Below, in pieces: positions 7,076 to 14,902 of a DNA stretch of 18,353 nucleotides. How positions within the stretch are numbered: the first letter of the stretch is position 1; every line of letters begins with the position of its first letter. The DNA is from a bacterium (lineage in GTDB: Bacteria > AUK180), in contig JAUXGM010000027.1 in the NCBI GenBank assembly GCA_030622125.1, forward strand, positions 1 to 18,353, read 5' to 3'. Below the pieces are notes generated by a model that saw only the letters and a program-made list of their open reading frames with translations, was not told where the DNA came from and did no database searches. Both the position numbers and the translations under genes were made by a program.

Positions 7076-7104
7076 TTGAATTAATTTCCAAAAAGTCTTA
7101 TAAT
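7076..7104 (+). promoter_or_regulatory. Possible promoter firing toward the minus-strand gene (antisense)
   Basis: TTGAAT (7076-7081), 17 bases, then a perfect TATAAT (7099-7104). No credible gene follows on this strand; a transcript starting near 7111 would run antisense into the gene that ends at 7214. In AT-rich DNA such a match may be chance. Confidence 0.35.
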
Positions 7105-7213
7105 AATAAAACAAATATTTAACGGGATATTGGAGTTCATTGATACGGGGATTAAAGAAGTAGTAATGATTAGAAGTTATCTGAAATCAATTCTGGAAAT
7201 CGGGGACGGTGAT

Positions 7214-8377
7214 TTACAAATCTTTCTGATCTGCCGTAGGACACAATTCTTTATATATCCTTTTTACCCGTGCAATGTTGAACTTACCTTGTCTTGTTAT
7301 TACAGTTACTTTTGTTATTCCAATTTTAACCGTGTCGTAAATATCTTTGTTTATCTTTATTTTTTCCGTTTTTCTATTTGTTCTCCACGATTGGGTTATG
7401 AGATAATAGGTATTGCCGGAATCTTTGCTGTGTTTATAATCTTTATCCAGCACCACTATTGTATTAATGGAATCACTTGACTTATCAAGGTAACCATTTA
7501 AATTCCTTACTGCTGTATAGGTTAGTATGGTAAACATTATCGGAACCAACAATAAAAGTGGTAATATTGTTTTATGAGCATCCGACCTGCCTTTTAGTTT
7601 TAATACTGCAAAGGCAATATAAAAAATGGAAAGAGATATAGATATTTTCAATGTAAATAAAATAAGTTCCATCCAATTAAGTGGTGTCCACCCATCGTTA
7701 AATAAAGCCAGGACAATTACTCCGGGTACTATAAGAAGTATTGGTATTAGAAGGAAAAGAACCTCAACAGGGGTTTTTATTTTAGTATCTTCTGGTGAAA
7801 TTTCTTTGGACATTCCTTTAACATTTTTTAAACCGTCGGCAAGTGTATATAAATTGGAAATGATATTTTGAACATCTTCATTATTGATATCTTTAATATT
7901 AGCCGGGCTTTTTGATATCCTTATCTGCGAAACATTACCTGTATGTCCAAATGAAATGTGATTATATCCCAGAGCATAAATAGATTTGATTGCTTCTCTT
8001 ACTTTCTGATCAAGGTAATTCAAAACAATATCTCCATCCATAGTATTAAGGTAGAACATCTTATCAAAATCAGGATCATTGACCTGAATTTCTTTTGAAA
8101 ATGCTATCTTTTTAAAAAAGCCGTCAACTTTTGATTCAGCTGTAATTTCAAGATTAAAATTTACCGGTATTTTCAGTATAAGTGAAATGGATGATGGAAC
8201 ATTTTTACTACCGGGAGAATAGCTAAATGAATATTCATTGCCTTTATAATTTCCATTATAGTTTTTCAATTTTTCAGATAAAGCTTTCATTCTCTTGTTT
8301 GCTTTTACGACAAAAAAGATTGCAAGACCAATGCACAAAGGCATAGTGATAAATACCATTATCAAATACATTTCCAT
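7214..8377 (-). CDS. Four-TM membrane protein of unknown function
   Basis: A 387-residue protein I do not recognise by name. Residues 4-24 form an N-terminal membrane segment, followed by a charged linker. A soluble alpha/beta domain (about 45-190) contains NDPDFDKMFYLNTMDGDI and YLDQKVREAI; this D-P-x-FD-x-x-F pattern followed by a helix resembles regions of large uncharacterised bacterial membrane proteins of the DUF3137 kind, a similarity from memory only. Three more membrane segments lie at about 203-226, 236-260 and 269-290. The C-terminal part (about 300-387) looks like a small beta-rich domain (YYLITQSW, IKINKDIYDTV, KVTVITRQGKF). The start has a good promoter 20 bases upstream but only a weak ribosome site; the third codon, also ATG, is an alternative. 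It is a single gene, divergent from lptD and convergent with the efflux operon. Confidence 0.8.
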   Translation of the reverse strand: MEMYLIMVFITMPLCIGLAIFFVVKANKRMKALSEKLKNYNGNYKGNEYSFSYSPGSKNVPSSISLILKIPVNFNLEITAESKVDGFFKKIAFSKEIQVNDPDFDKMFYLNTMDGDIVLNYLDQKVREAIKSIYALGYNHISFGHTGNVSQIRISKSPANIKDINNEDVQNIISNLYTLADGLKNVKGMSKEISPEDTKIKTPVEVLFLLIPILLIVPGVIVLALFNDGWTPLNWMELILFTLKISISLSIFYIAFAVLKLKGRSDAHKTILPLLLLVPIMFTILTYTAVRNLNGYLDKSSDSINTIVVLDKDYKHSKDSGNTYYLITQSWRTNRKTEKIKINKDIYDTVKIGITKVTVITRQGKFNIARVKRIYKELCPTADQKDL

Positions 8378-8397
8378 AGCATCTACTTTTTAAATAT

Positions 8398-8426
8398 ATT
8401 TTAACAAAAGAAAGAGTTGAAGTCAA
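8398..8426 (-). promoter_or_regulatory. Promoter of the minus-strand membrane protein gene
   Basis: On the minus strand TTGACT (8421-8426), 17 bases, then TAAAAT (8398-8403). The expected start is about 8391, leaving a leader of only about 13 bases before the ATG at 8377. Its -35 box lies 18 bases from the -35 box of the divergent lptD promoter. Confidence 0.75.
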
Positions 8427-8444
8427 GAATCTGTCGTAATGAAT

Positions 8445-8473
8445 TTGACAAAAAACCCAATATTTTGTAGAAT
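8445..8473 (+). promoter_or_regulatory. lptD operon promoter, placed for a leaderless or near-leaderless mRNA
   Basis: TTGACA (8445-8450), 17 bases, TAGAAT (8468-8473). Only seven bases separate the -10 box from the ATG at 8481, so transcription would start at or beside the start codon. No purine-rich ribosome binding site precedes this ATG, unlike tetR, the adaptor gene and the deaminase gene. Confidence 0.8.
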
Positions 8474-8480
8474 TTTAGAT

Positions 8481-11400
8481 ATGAAGCGGATTATTACCAT
8501 TATTATTTTATCTCTGTTTATTATTTCGACAGCCGAAGAGATTGAATTTTCCGGAAAGAATATAAAAATAACAGAACTCAAAGATGGATATAGATATTTT
8601 ATTTCTTCCGGTGTTATCGAATCCGAACTCAATTACACTGTCCACGGCAATGACATTACCATAATCACCGATCAAGAAAATAATTACAAATTCTCCACCG
8701 CTAAAAAAGTAATTTATGAAAAAAAAGAGGAGCATTATCTTGCGGTATCCAATGGTATCTCTTATAATTCAGCAAAAAAACGGGGGAAATTGTTTGCACC
8801 CGTTAAGGTATCAAATCCCGATGGGGTTTTAAACACCAAAGAAGATATTGATATTATAGGTGAAAAACTTCATGGCAATGGCAAATTTACTTATCAGGGG
8901 AAAGATCAAATCTTTGGAAGCGGAGAAAAATTTTCTTACGACGGTTCAACGATAATTGTAAAAAAAAATGGTTACTTCAAAAATAAGGATACGGAATTTT
9001 ATTCGGATGATGCAACCTACAAAATTAAAAAACAAATTTTAAAAATAAATAAAAACGGCATCGCAAAATTAAAGGATGGAGATCTCAAATTTAAAAATGG
9101 GATTTACAATTTTAGAAACGGGAGATTAAGAGGAAATAACTTTTCATTTACCGGAAAGATCAAGCTCATCGGAAATGATTTTGACGGCATTTTAACTGAT
9201 GGGAAATTACAAAAATTCAGTATAGAAAAGGAACCGAAGATCTATATTGATAAAGCGGAGATCACGGGAGATAAGATAAAAGGAAATGAGGAATTCGCAG
9301 AGGTTATCGGAAACCCTAAAATAGATATTGTTAATGATACTTTTTTAATTACCCTATATCCGGAAGACCTGATCTATGATATTAAGAAAGGTAATTCTTA
9401 TTGTAAAGGTAAAATTTTAGGAGAGGACAGCGACAATAATATCTACTATGGAAGGGATCTCACTTTATACAGAGATAGTCATTTTGTTATTGAAAAAAAC
9501 TTTTATATGTATAACAACGATATGCTGATTTCCGCAAAAAAGGTTATCGGTGATAGCACCAATTTTACTCTTTTAAATGACGGTTATCTCTACTATGATA
9601 AGGATCAAAGCGAGATATTCTTTGAACGGGCGGAAATTCCTGATATTAAAAAAAAATATGTTCGATCTCCTAATATACTCCTAATAAAAAAAGATGAATT
9701 CGCAAAAGCTGAAAATGTTGAAATAAAGGAAGAAAAGAATGAAAAAAGGGTCATCGGTGAAAAGCTTAAATTCTATTCAAAAAAAAATAATGTTTTCATA
9801 AAAAGCGATAGATTCAAACTTTACAATGATATAATGGTTTTTCCGGAAAAAGCAGTTGTATACCAGACAAAAAGCAAATTGACAACCGATTTTGATACAT
9901 CAACAATGAAGGTAGATCAGCGAATTGATGTGGAAAGAGGTTACTATGACAGTAAAGAGAAAAAATTAGTAGGAAACGGCATACGCACAAAGCAAGATCA
10001 ATGGTATATAAGATCAAAAATCGTTGATATTGTCGAAAATTCTACCCTTTATCTTAAAGATGCAATAGTAACAACCTGTGAACTTGATGTTCCGCATTAC
10101 TATTTTTTTGTTAAGAACCTAAAAATTATTAAAGATGACAAATTGATGTTCAAGAACGCTTTTTTATATGTTGGCAATCTTCCTATTCTCTATCTTCCAT
10201 TTTACATAAGAGATATAAATCCGGATAACGGACCGCTTGTTACATATATCGGTAGAGATGCTTATAGGGGTTATTTCGTAAAAAATGTATATACAATAAG
10301 ACCGAAATTTTGGGGGTTCAGACCGAAACTAAAACTTTTTCTTGATTATATGACAGAAACTGATATTGGAAGCGGATTCAATTTTGATTATAAATTAAAA
10401 ACAGGCAATGGAAGGCTTTTCTATTACTTTAATCGGGATTGGAATAATCTTTTTATAAAGAACAGCAGCTATCGGGATATTAGCAAGATACAGGGAAACA
10501 TAAATCAGAATGTAAAGGGTTTTAAGATCATCGGAACTATTGACAAATCGAATTCAACCTTTATAAATAAATACTTTTCAGAATTCGAGCAGGTGATAAA
10601 TCAAAAGGAATTCGTGAATCAGATTACTATAACTCGAAATTTTAAAAAATATCTTTACTTTTCATTGGGCTATCGGGAAAGAAAATATATTTATGATACG
10701 GGAACAACAATAGATAAGACACTTCCCGATGTTCGGCTTAATATGAAAACACAAGACCTAAAAATCATTAGGATATCTGCAAATAGTTCATACTATATAA
10801 AAAATGATATTGATAGAGGCGGTCTTGGAGCCAATATAGGATTCAAATCTTTTAATGCACACTATTTTACATTAACTACACGGGTAAATTTTAATGCTAC
10901 ATATACGACATCTACTATAAATGATAAAATTGAATGTTTTACCTATATGCCGCTCTCGGCATCACTTTCATCTTCTGCCTATCGAATTTTTCATCTTGGA
11001 AGTATCAAGTTAAAACATACCATCTCTCCGACAATTTCATTCTCGTATAACGAACCATTGTTTATCCCCGATAGTGAGAACTTCATAGTTGGAAATTCCC
11101 TTTCCTATTTTGAAACAGCGACAAAAGGATTAAACTTTGCTCTCAACAACAGATTTAGTTTAAAGGACGGTAACGGGCAGATAAAAAATATAGGGCAGTT
11201 AAATCTTTCCGGCAATTATGATTTCAAATTAAAAAAGATACCGGCGATAAATGGCTATGCAACATTTATTCCTTTGCACCTGAATTTAAGAGCAGGATAT
11301 AGTTTTCTTACCGAAAAGATCACAAGTTGTAATTTGAGTTTTAATAAGACCTTTCCGAATGGGTTTTCCCTGTATTCCAGTCTAAGCTATTATACACAAT

Positions 11401-11711
11401 TTGTTCAAACTATGCGGCTGAGTTATAAATGTAAAAACTTGACTTTAATGACGAATTTAAGTTACAATTACTATGGGCATAATATTATGAAACGATTTAA
11501 TAAAAGGGAATTATCTGTAAATTTCCCGCTTCACTGTTTTAATCTTAGGTTTCTTTATCAACTTCAATATTATGGGGATTTACCGACCTTAAATAAATTT
11601 TTATTTACGATCTCGATAGGGAAAGTATCGGGTAGTGATCTTAAGATAGAAAGCGATTTTAAAAATAAGGTTTTGAGCATTCTTGGAAATCGTGAACCGA
11701 TGCCGATGTAA
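8481..11711 (+). CDS. lptD: LptD-like outer membrane LPS-assembly barrel with a long N-terminal OstA-like region
   Basis: I place the start at 8481, not the upstream ATG at 8439: the 8481 start gives a signal peptide MKRIITIIILSLFIISTA, and 8439 lies upstream of the promoter. The product is 1076 residues, against roughly 780-900 for many LptD proteins. Residues about 20-530 are a beta-rich repetitive stretch (recurring G-x-x-F/Y strands, e.g. GNGKFTYQGK, LKFKNGIYNF) like concatenated LptA/OstA jelly-roll units. The LptD signature region follows: TTCELDVPHYYF (Cys533) and FLYVGNLPILYLPFYI (about 565-573), then a C-terminal beta-barrel of about 480 residues with alternating aromatic strands. 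It would insert LPS into the outer leaflet together with an LptE partner, not seen here. It heads a co-directional cluster. Some homologues are described as OstA-family proteins; the LptD assignment rests on the signature and layout. Confidence 0.85.
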   Translation: MKRIITIIILSLFIISTAEEIEFSGKNIKITELKDGYRYFISSGVIESELNYTVHGNDITIITDQENNYKFSTAKKVIYEKKEEHYLAVSNGISYNSAKKRGKLFAPVKVSNPDGVLNTKEDIDIIGEKLHGNGKFTYQGKDQIFGSGEKFSYDGSTIIVKKNGYFKNKDTEFYSDDATYKIKKQILKINKNGIAKLKDGDLKFKNGIYNFRNGRLRGNNFSFTGKIKLIGNDFDGILTDGKLQKFSIEKEPKIYIDKAEITGDKIKGNEEFAEVIGNPKIDIVNDTFLITLYPEDLIYDIKKGNSYCKGKILGEDSDNNIYYGRDLTLYRDSHFVIEKNFYMYNNDMLISAKKVIGDSTNFTLLNDGYLYYDKDQSEIFFERAEIPDIKKKYVRSPNILLIKKDEFAKAENVEIKEEKNEKRVIGEKLKFYSKKNNVFIKSDRFKLYNDIMVFPEKAVVYQTKSKLTTDFDTSTMKVDQRIDVERGYYDSKEKKLVGNGIRTKQDQWYIRSKIVDIVENSTLYLKDAIVTTCELDVPHYYFFVKNLKIIKDDKLMFKNAFLYVGNLPILYLPFYIRDINPDNGPLVTYIGRDAYRGYFVKNVYTIRPKFWGFRPKLKLFLDYMTETDIGSGFNFDYKLKTGNGRLFYYFNRDWNNLFIKNSSYRDISKIQGNINQNVKGFKIIGTIDKSNSTFINKYFSEFEQVINQKEFVNQITITRNFKKYLYFSLGYRERKYIYDTGTTIDKTLPDVRLNMKTQDLKIIRISANSSYYIKNDIDRGGLGANIGFKSFNAHYFTLTTRVNFNATYTTSTINDKIECFTYMPLSASLSSSAYRIFHLGSIKLKHTISPTISFSYNEPLFIPDSENFIVGNSLSYFETATKGLNFALNNRFSLKDGNGQIKNIGQLNLSGNYDFKLKKIPAINGYATFIPLHLNLRAGYSFLTEKITSCNLSFNKTFPNGFSLYSSLSYYTQFVQTMRLSYKCKNLTLMTNLSYNYYGHNIMKRFNKRELSVNFPLHCFNLRFLYQLQYYGDLPTLNKFLFTISIGKVSGSDLKIESDFKNKVLSILGNREPMPM

Positions 11712-11723
11712 TCAGGAGAGAAA

Positions 11724-12197
11724 ATGGAGAAAAAGGAAAGACCGAACTGGGATGAATATTTTATGAGAATTACAATAGATGTTGCAAAAAGGTCAACCTG
11801 CCTAAGACGACAGGTCGGGGCAATTATTGTTAGAAAAAATAGAATCGTTGCGACAGGTTATAACGGTGCTCCGAACAAATTACAACATTGTCTTGATCTC
11901 GGGTGTCTAAGGGATCAGTTGAACATTGAATCCGGAACACATCTTGAAATCTGTCGCGGACTTCACGCTGAGCAAAATGCTATTGTGCAAGCAGCACGAT
12001 TTGGTATTTCAACAGATGATGGAATCTGTTATGTCACTCATCATCCCTGTATAATCTGTACAAAACTTTTAATAAATGCAGGTATAACGAGAATTGTATA
12101 TAATGAAGGGTACCCTGATAAAATGGGGCTTTCGGAAAAATTTATAAAAGAAGCAGGAGTAAAAATTGAACAATTTAAAGACAATCTTGATCTATAG
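11724..12197 (+). CDS. dCMP deaminase (ComEB-type cytidine/deoxycytidylate deaminase)
   Basis: A 157-residue cytosolic enzyme, normal for the family. It deaminates dCMP to dUMP, feeding dTMP synthesis. The zinc site is complete: His81 with catalytic Glu83 in GLHAEQNAI, and Cys109 and Cys112 in [12 protein letters not shown]. The substrate-side motif ATGYNGAP and the insert with [16 protein letters not shown] are typical of dCMP deaminases rather than tRNA adenosine or riboflavin deaminases. AGGAG lies a few bases upstream of the ATG, 12 bases after the lptD stop. Its 3' end overlaps the next gene by 32 bases. A nucleotide enzyme inside an envelope cluster is probably a matter of shared transcription rather than shared pathway. 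Confidence 0.95.
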   Translation: MEKKERPNWDEYFMRITIDVAKRSTCLRRQVGAIIVRKNRIVATGYNGAPNKLQHCLDLGCLRDQLNIESGTHLEICRGLHAEQNAIVQAARFGISTDDGICYVTHHPCIICTKLLINAGITRIVYNEGYPDKMGLSEKFIKEAGVKIEQFKDNLDL

Positions 12198-13287
12198 TTT
12201 GTTGTTATTTTTCTTTTTCGGTTGTGCAATAAATGAGAAAAATATCAAGAAAGGACCGCAAAATATTCTTAATATTAAAAAAGTATCGCAATTCAATGAT
12301 GAGATTTATTTTTTAGAACCCACGAAAAACTATCTGGCTATCGTCACAAAAAATGGTTTCTATATTAGAAAAAATGAGAAATTAAAGGATATTTCTTTTT
12401 CTATATCGGCATTAACACCACAGGTAAAAACCATAAAAAATATTAATGGGAAGGTTTGTATTTGTAGCTTAAACGGTTTTTTTATTATTGGCGAAAACGG
12501 TGAAAAGATTGATTCGTATTATTCTTCAACTCAAACCCTAACATCTGATTTTATCACCGATGTTGTCGGGAATAACGATTTTCTTCTCATTGGCACGGAT
12601 CAGGGAGTAACACTTCACCTTTTTGATCAGGCACTCTATATCAGATTTGAAAAATATAAAGAAATGAGAACAATTTCGGGGTGGTATACACTTAATTCCG
12701 ATAACAGCCCGATTTTAGACAATAATATCCTAAAAGTAAGATTCTACGATGATAAGATGTTCATTGTCTCAAAAAACGGACTTACGATCTATTATTGGCA
12801 GCTGGATTATTTTGAGACATTTTCAATAAAGGAATACTTCGGCAACAGTATAATTACCGATGTTGTAAAATACCAAAATACCTTTTATTTTTCAACATAC
12901 AATGGTATCATTTCTTATGATGAACTTACAAAAATGTGGAAGATTTACGATAACGGCGGAATTTTTGAAGACAAGAGAATCGATAAGATACTTATCGCTG
13001 AGAATAAAATTTATTTTTCTACACCATCCGCCATATATTCCTTTGATATCCTATCTGAAACTTACGATAAAATAATTCTTGCATCGGATATTTTTGGTTC
13101 CAATTTCACTTCATTATGTTATTTTAGGGGTTCACTTTTTATTGGTACTTCTAATGGGCTTTTACGATATAACAAAATGGAATTCGAACTCGAACAAATA
13201 ATAAAAGATAAGACCATTACCGATTTAAAGGTTTATGACAATACTCTTATAGCAGCGACCTCAAATGAGATATTCAAAATATTTTAA
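12166..13287 (+). CDS. Beta-propeller lipoprotein
   Basis: The start is the TTG at 12166: AGGAG at 12155-12159 sits six bases upstream, and this start gives a lipoprotein signal with hydrophobic core [11 protein letters not shown] and lipobox ending FFGC (Cys20). The rest of the 373 residues is made of about seven repeated four-strand blades of the two-component-regulator propeller type, e.g. [39 protein letters not shown] and [20 protein letters not shown]. The pattern is S-x-x-x-TD-V/L, a small gap, then F/L-x-IGT-x-x-G. No kinase or other catalytic part is attached, so it is a stand-alone periplasm-facing propeller anchored by lipid. It overlaps the deaminase gene by 32 bases and the next gene by 23. 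A binding or scaffold role in envelope assembly is a guess from context. Confidence 0.85.
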   Translation: MNNLKTILIYSLLLFFFFGCAINEKNIKKGPQNILNIKKVSQFNDEIYFLEPTKNYLAIVTKNGFYIRKNEKLKDISFSISALTPQVKTIKNINGKVCICSLNGFFIIGENGEKIDSYYSSTQTLTSDFITDVVGNNDFLLIGTDQGVTLHLFDQALYIRFEKYKEMRTISGWYTLNSDNSPILDNNILKVRFYDDKMFIVSKNGLTIYYWQLDYFETFSIKEYFGNSIITDVVKYQNTFYFSTYNGIISYDELTKMWKIYDNGGIFEDKRIDKILIAENKIYFSTPSAIYSFDILSETYDKIILASDIFGSNFTSLCYFRGSLFIGTSNGLLRYNKMEFELEQIIKDKTITDLKVYDNTLIAATSNEIFKIF

Positions 13288-14902
13288 ATTCGCCGCTTAT
13301 GTCCTTATAATATTTTCCTCTATTTATTTTTCGTTTTTTAGACCGTCAGATGACCGAATATACGGAAATATCATAACAAAACAAGTCCTTTCAAATTTTA
13401 ATTATCATATCACAAGCGGTGTAAATGGAATACCATTTCATTTTGGTATTCTTTCATCCTTAACGGCAAATTGGTTTTTGAGATCAATTCCTATTTTACT
13501 TACGATTTTTCTTGTCTTTTTAGGAATATATCTTCTTTTGCAAAAAAAATATTTTATGGGCGCATTTATTCCGCTTATCTTTCCAATACTCTCCTTTTTC
13601 GGATATGAGAATCTGAATTTTATCTCTTATCTCCTTTTTCTAATTTTGCTTTACTTGATCAAAAAAAATCTTTTTCCAATCTTACAGATGGCTTTTTCCC
13701 TATTATTGGTCAACACAAACCCCTTATTATTTTTACCATTGATTCTGATCTTTCTTTTTGAGAAAAAACGATGGTATTTTTTTCTATTTACAATTCCACT
13801 CAATATCCTCTTTCTTTTAATTCAAAAGATGTATTACATTCCTTCGCTTGCACAATTTATGAATTATTCCCCATTTATTATATTTTACATTATTCTTTTA
13901 TCCCTATTATCAATTCTTGTAATTGAAAAGAGCCGAAATAATTATATTCTATTATCCGTTTTTATTCTATTTTCTATCTTTGAACCGCCGCTATTACCGT
14001 TTATGATCCTTTTTGTTATCAATAAAAGTAAAAGAAGCAAATTCAAGAAATGGTTTCCGATAGTTTCTTTCTTATTTATTCTTATTTTTTTTAGGGGTGT
14101 GCCGCTTGGAAATGATGTAACAATAGCCAAAGGTAATCATATTCCAAAGATATACAGTGAGTTTAAAGAACTTCCACGAATGCCGCATTTTGGAAGGATA
14201 TTTAATTACATTGAAAACGGTTATCTTATCGATACTGTTTTTTACCCGAATATTGCTTCAACAAGGGCATTTTTCGCAAAGCATAACAAAAAACAGACCT
14301 CTAATTCATTTTTAAAACGAGATGCTAAAAGTATGGAAAAAGATGACATCGGGGTTGTGATCATTCCGGTAAAAGAAATTTACAATGACGGCTCATTGCT
14401 TTACAAATTATTGAAAACCAATAATTGGCTTTTAACCTACATAGACGGGGGTTTTATGGTTCTTGATTGGGATCCGAAGTTACACATAGTAAAATATTAT
14501 GAACCCTACTATCTGCAAAAATTACTCTTCAACGAATCCGTATCCGACCATCAAAAAGAATCACTTTGGTACTATGTGGATAAATGCTATGAAGATTACA
14601 GGGATATTGATAGTGCGAACCTCTCACTCTTTATCGCTTATAAATTAAAAGACCAATATAGAATTGATAGTGTTGAGAAAAGATTTTCGGTATTGAAGAA
14701 AAATAAGGATACTGATTATATTCTTACTTTAAATGGAAAAATTTCTATTGCAAAATTTATAAAAAAATATCCTTATGACAGCAGGGGTTGGTATTTAGCA
14801 TACGAACAAACACATAAAAAAATATTTTTAGGTATAGCAAAACTGCTTGGAAGACGGGACACACCAAAATGTGCTAAAATATCATTATATGAAAATTATT
14901 GA
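13265..14902 (+). CDS. Polytopic membrane protein, GT-C-like layout, function unknown
   Basis: A 545-residue protein with about ten or eleven hydrophobic segments in the first 280 residues (first at about 9-25) and a soluble C-terminal part of about 265 residues. The first loop, after TM1, carries an acidic pair in RPSDDRIYGN (Asp29, Asp30). GT-C glycosyltransferases have catalytic acids in the same place. The soluble part includes GVVIIPVKEIYND and NNWLLTYIDGGFMVLDW (Trp388), resembling the W-x-x-x-Y-x-D...V stretch after the membrane part of many hydrophobic glycosyltransferase-like proteins. Helical, TPR-like sequence follows. These are resemblances, not a firm family match; a flippase- or polymerase-like protein is possible. 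It overlaps the propeller gene by 23 bases and the LptF/G gene by 14, so it belongs to the cluster. Confidence 0.75.
   Translation: MRYSKYFKFAAYVLIIFSSIYFSFFRPSDDRIYGNIITKQVLSNFNYHITSGVNGIPFHFGILSSLTANWFLRSIPILLTIFLVFLGIYLLLQKKYFMGAFIPLIFPILSFFGYENLNFISYLLFLILLYLIKKNLFPILQMAFSLLLVNTNPLLFLPLILIFLFEKKRWYFFLFTIPLNILFLLIQKMYYIPSLAQFMNYSPFIIFYIILLSLLSILVIEKSRNNYILLSVFILFSIFEPPLLPFMILFVINKSKRSKFKKWFPIVSFLFILIFFRGVPLGNDVTIAKGNHIPKIYSEFKELPRMPHFGRIFNYIENGYLIDTVFYPNIASTRAFFAKHNKKQTSNSFLKRDAKSMEKDDIGVVIIPVKEIYNDGSLLYKLLKTNNWLLTYIDGGFMVLDWDPKLHIVKYYEPYYLQKLLFNESVSDHQKESLWYYVDKCYEDYRDIDSANLSLFIAYKLKDQYRIDSVEKRFSVLKKNKDTDYILTLNGKISIAKFIKKYPYDSRGWYLAYEQTHKKIFLGIAKLLGRRDTPKCAKISLYENY
14873..14880 (+). promoter_or_regulatory. 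Possible extended -10 element just before the LptF/G gene
   Basis: TG-C-TAAAAT (14872-14880) lies eight bases ahead of the ATG at 14889, with no ribosome binding site between and no good -35 box. It could give an internal, nearly leaderless transcript, but such A/T hexamers are frequent here. Confidence 0.2.

Larger units (their letters stand above)
6846..7213. other. 368-bp convergent intergenic region filled with repeat elements
   Basis: No convincing gene. It lies between the stop of the efflux operon and the stop of the minus-strand gene, and holds a GTAGGGG-type palindrome (6861-6886), a short GGTGAA tandem (6911-6926), REP-like copy 2 (6946-6987) whose right side runs into T6, an array of six degenerate octamers (7009-7056) and a possible promoter (7076-7104). 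I see no classic terminator for the minus-strand gene. Confidence 0.75.

Noticed and set aside
7130-7480. A 116-codon + strand open frame after the orphan promoter
   Set aside because: Most of it is the antisense shadow of the well-supported minus-strand gene, its start is a TTG without ribosome site, and the composition is not protein-like.
8439-8480. Upstream ATG at 8439 as the lptD start
   Set aside because: It lies ahead of the -35 box of the lptD promoter and would bury the signal peptide behind 14 polar residues.
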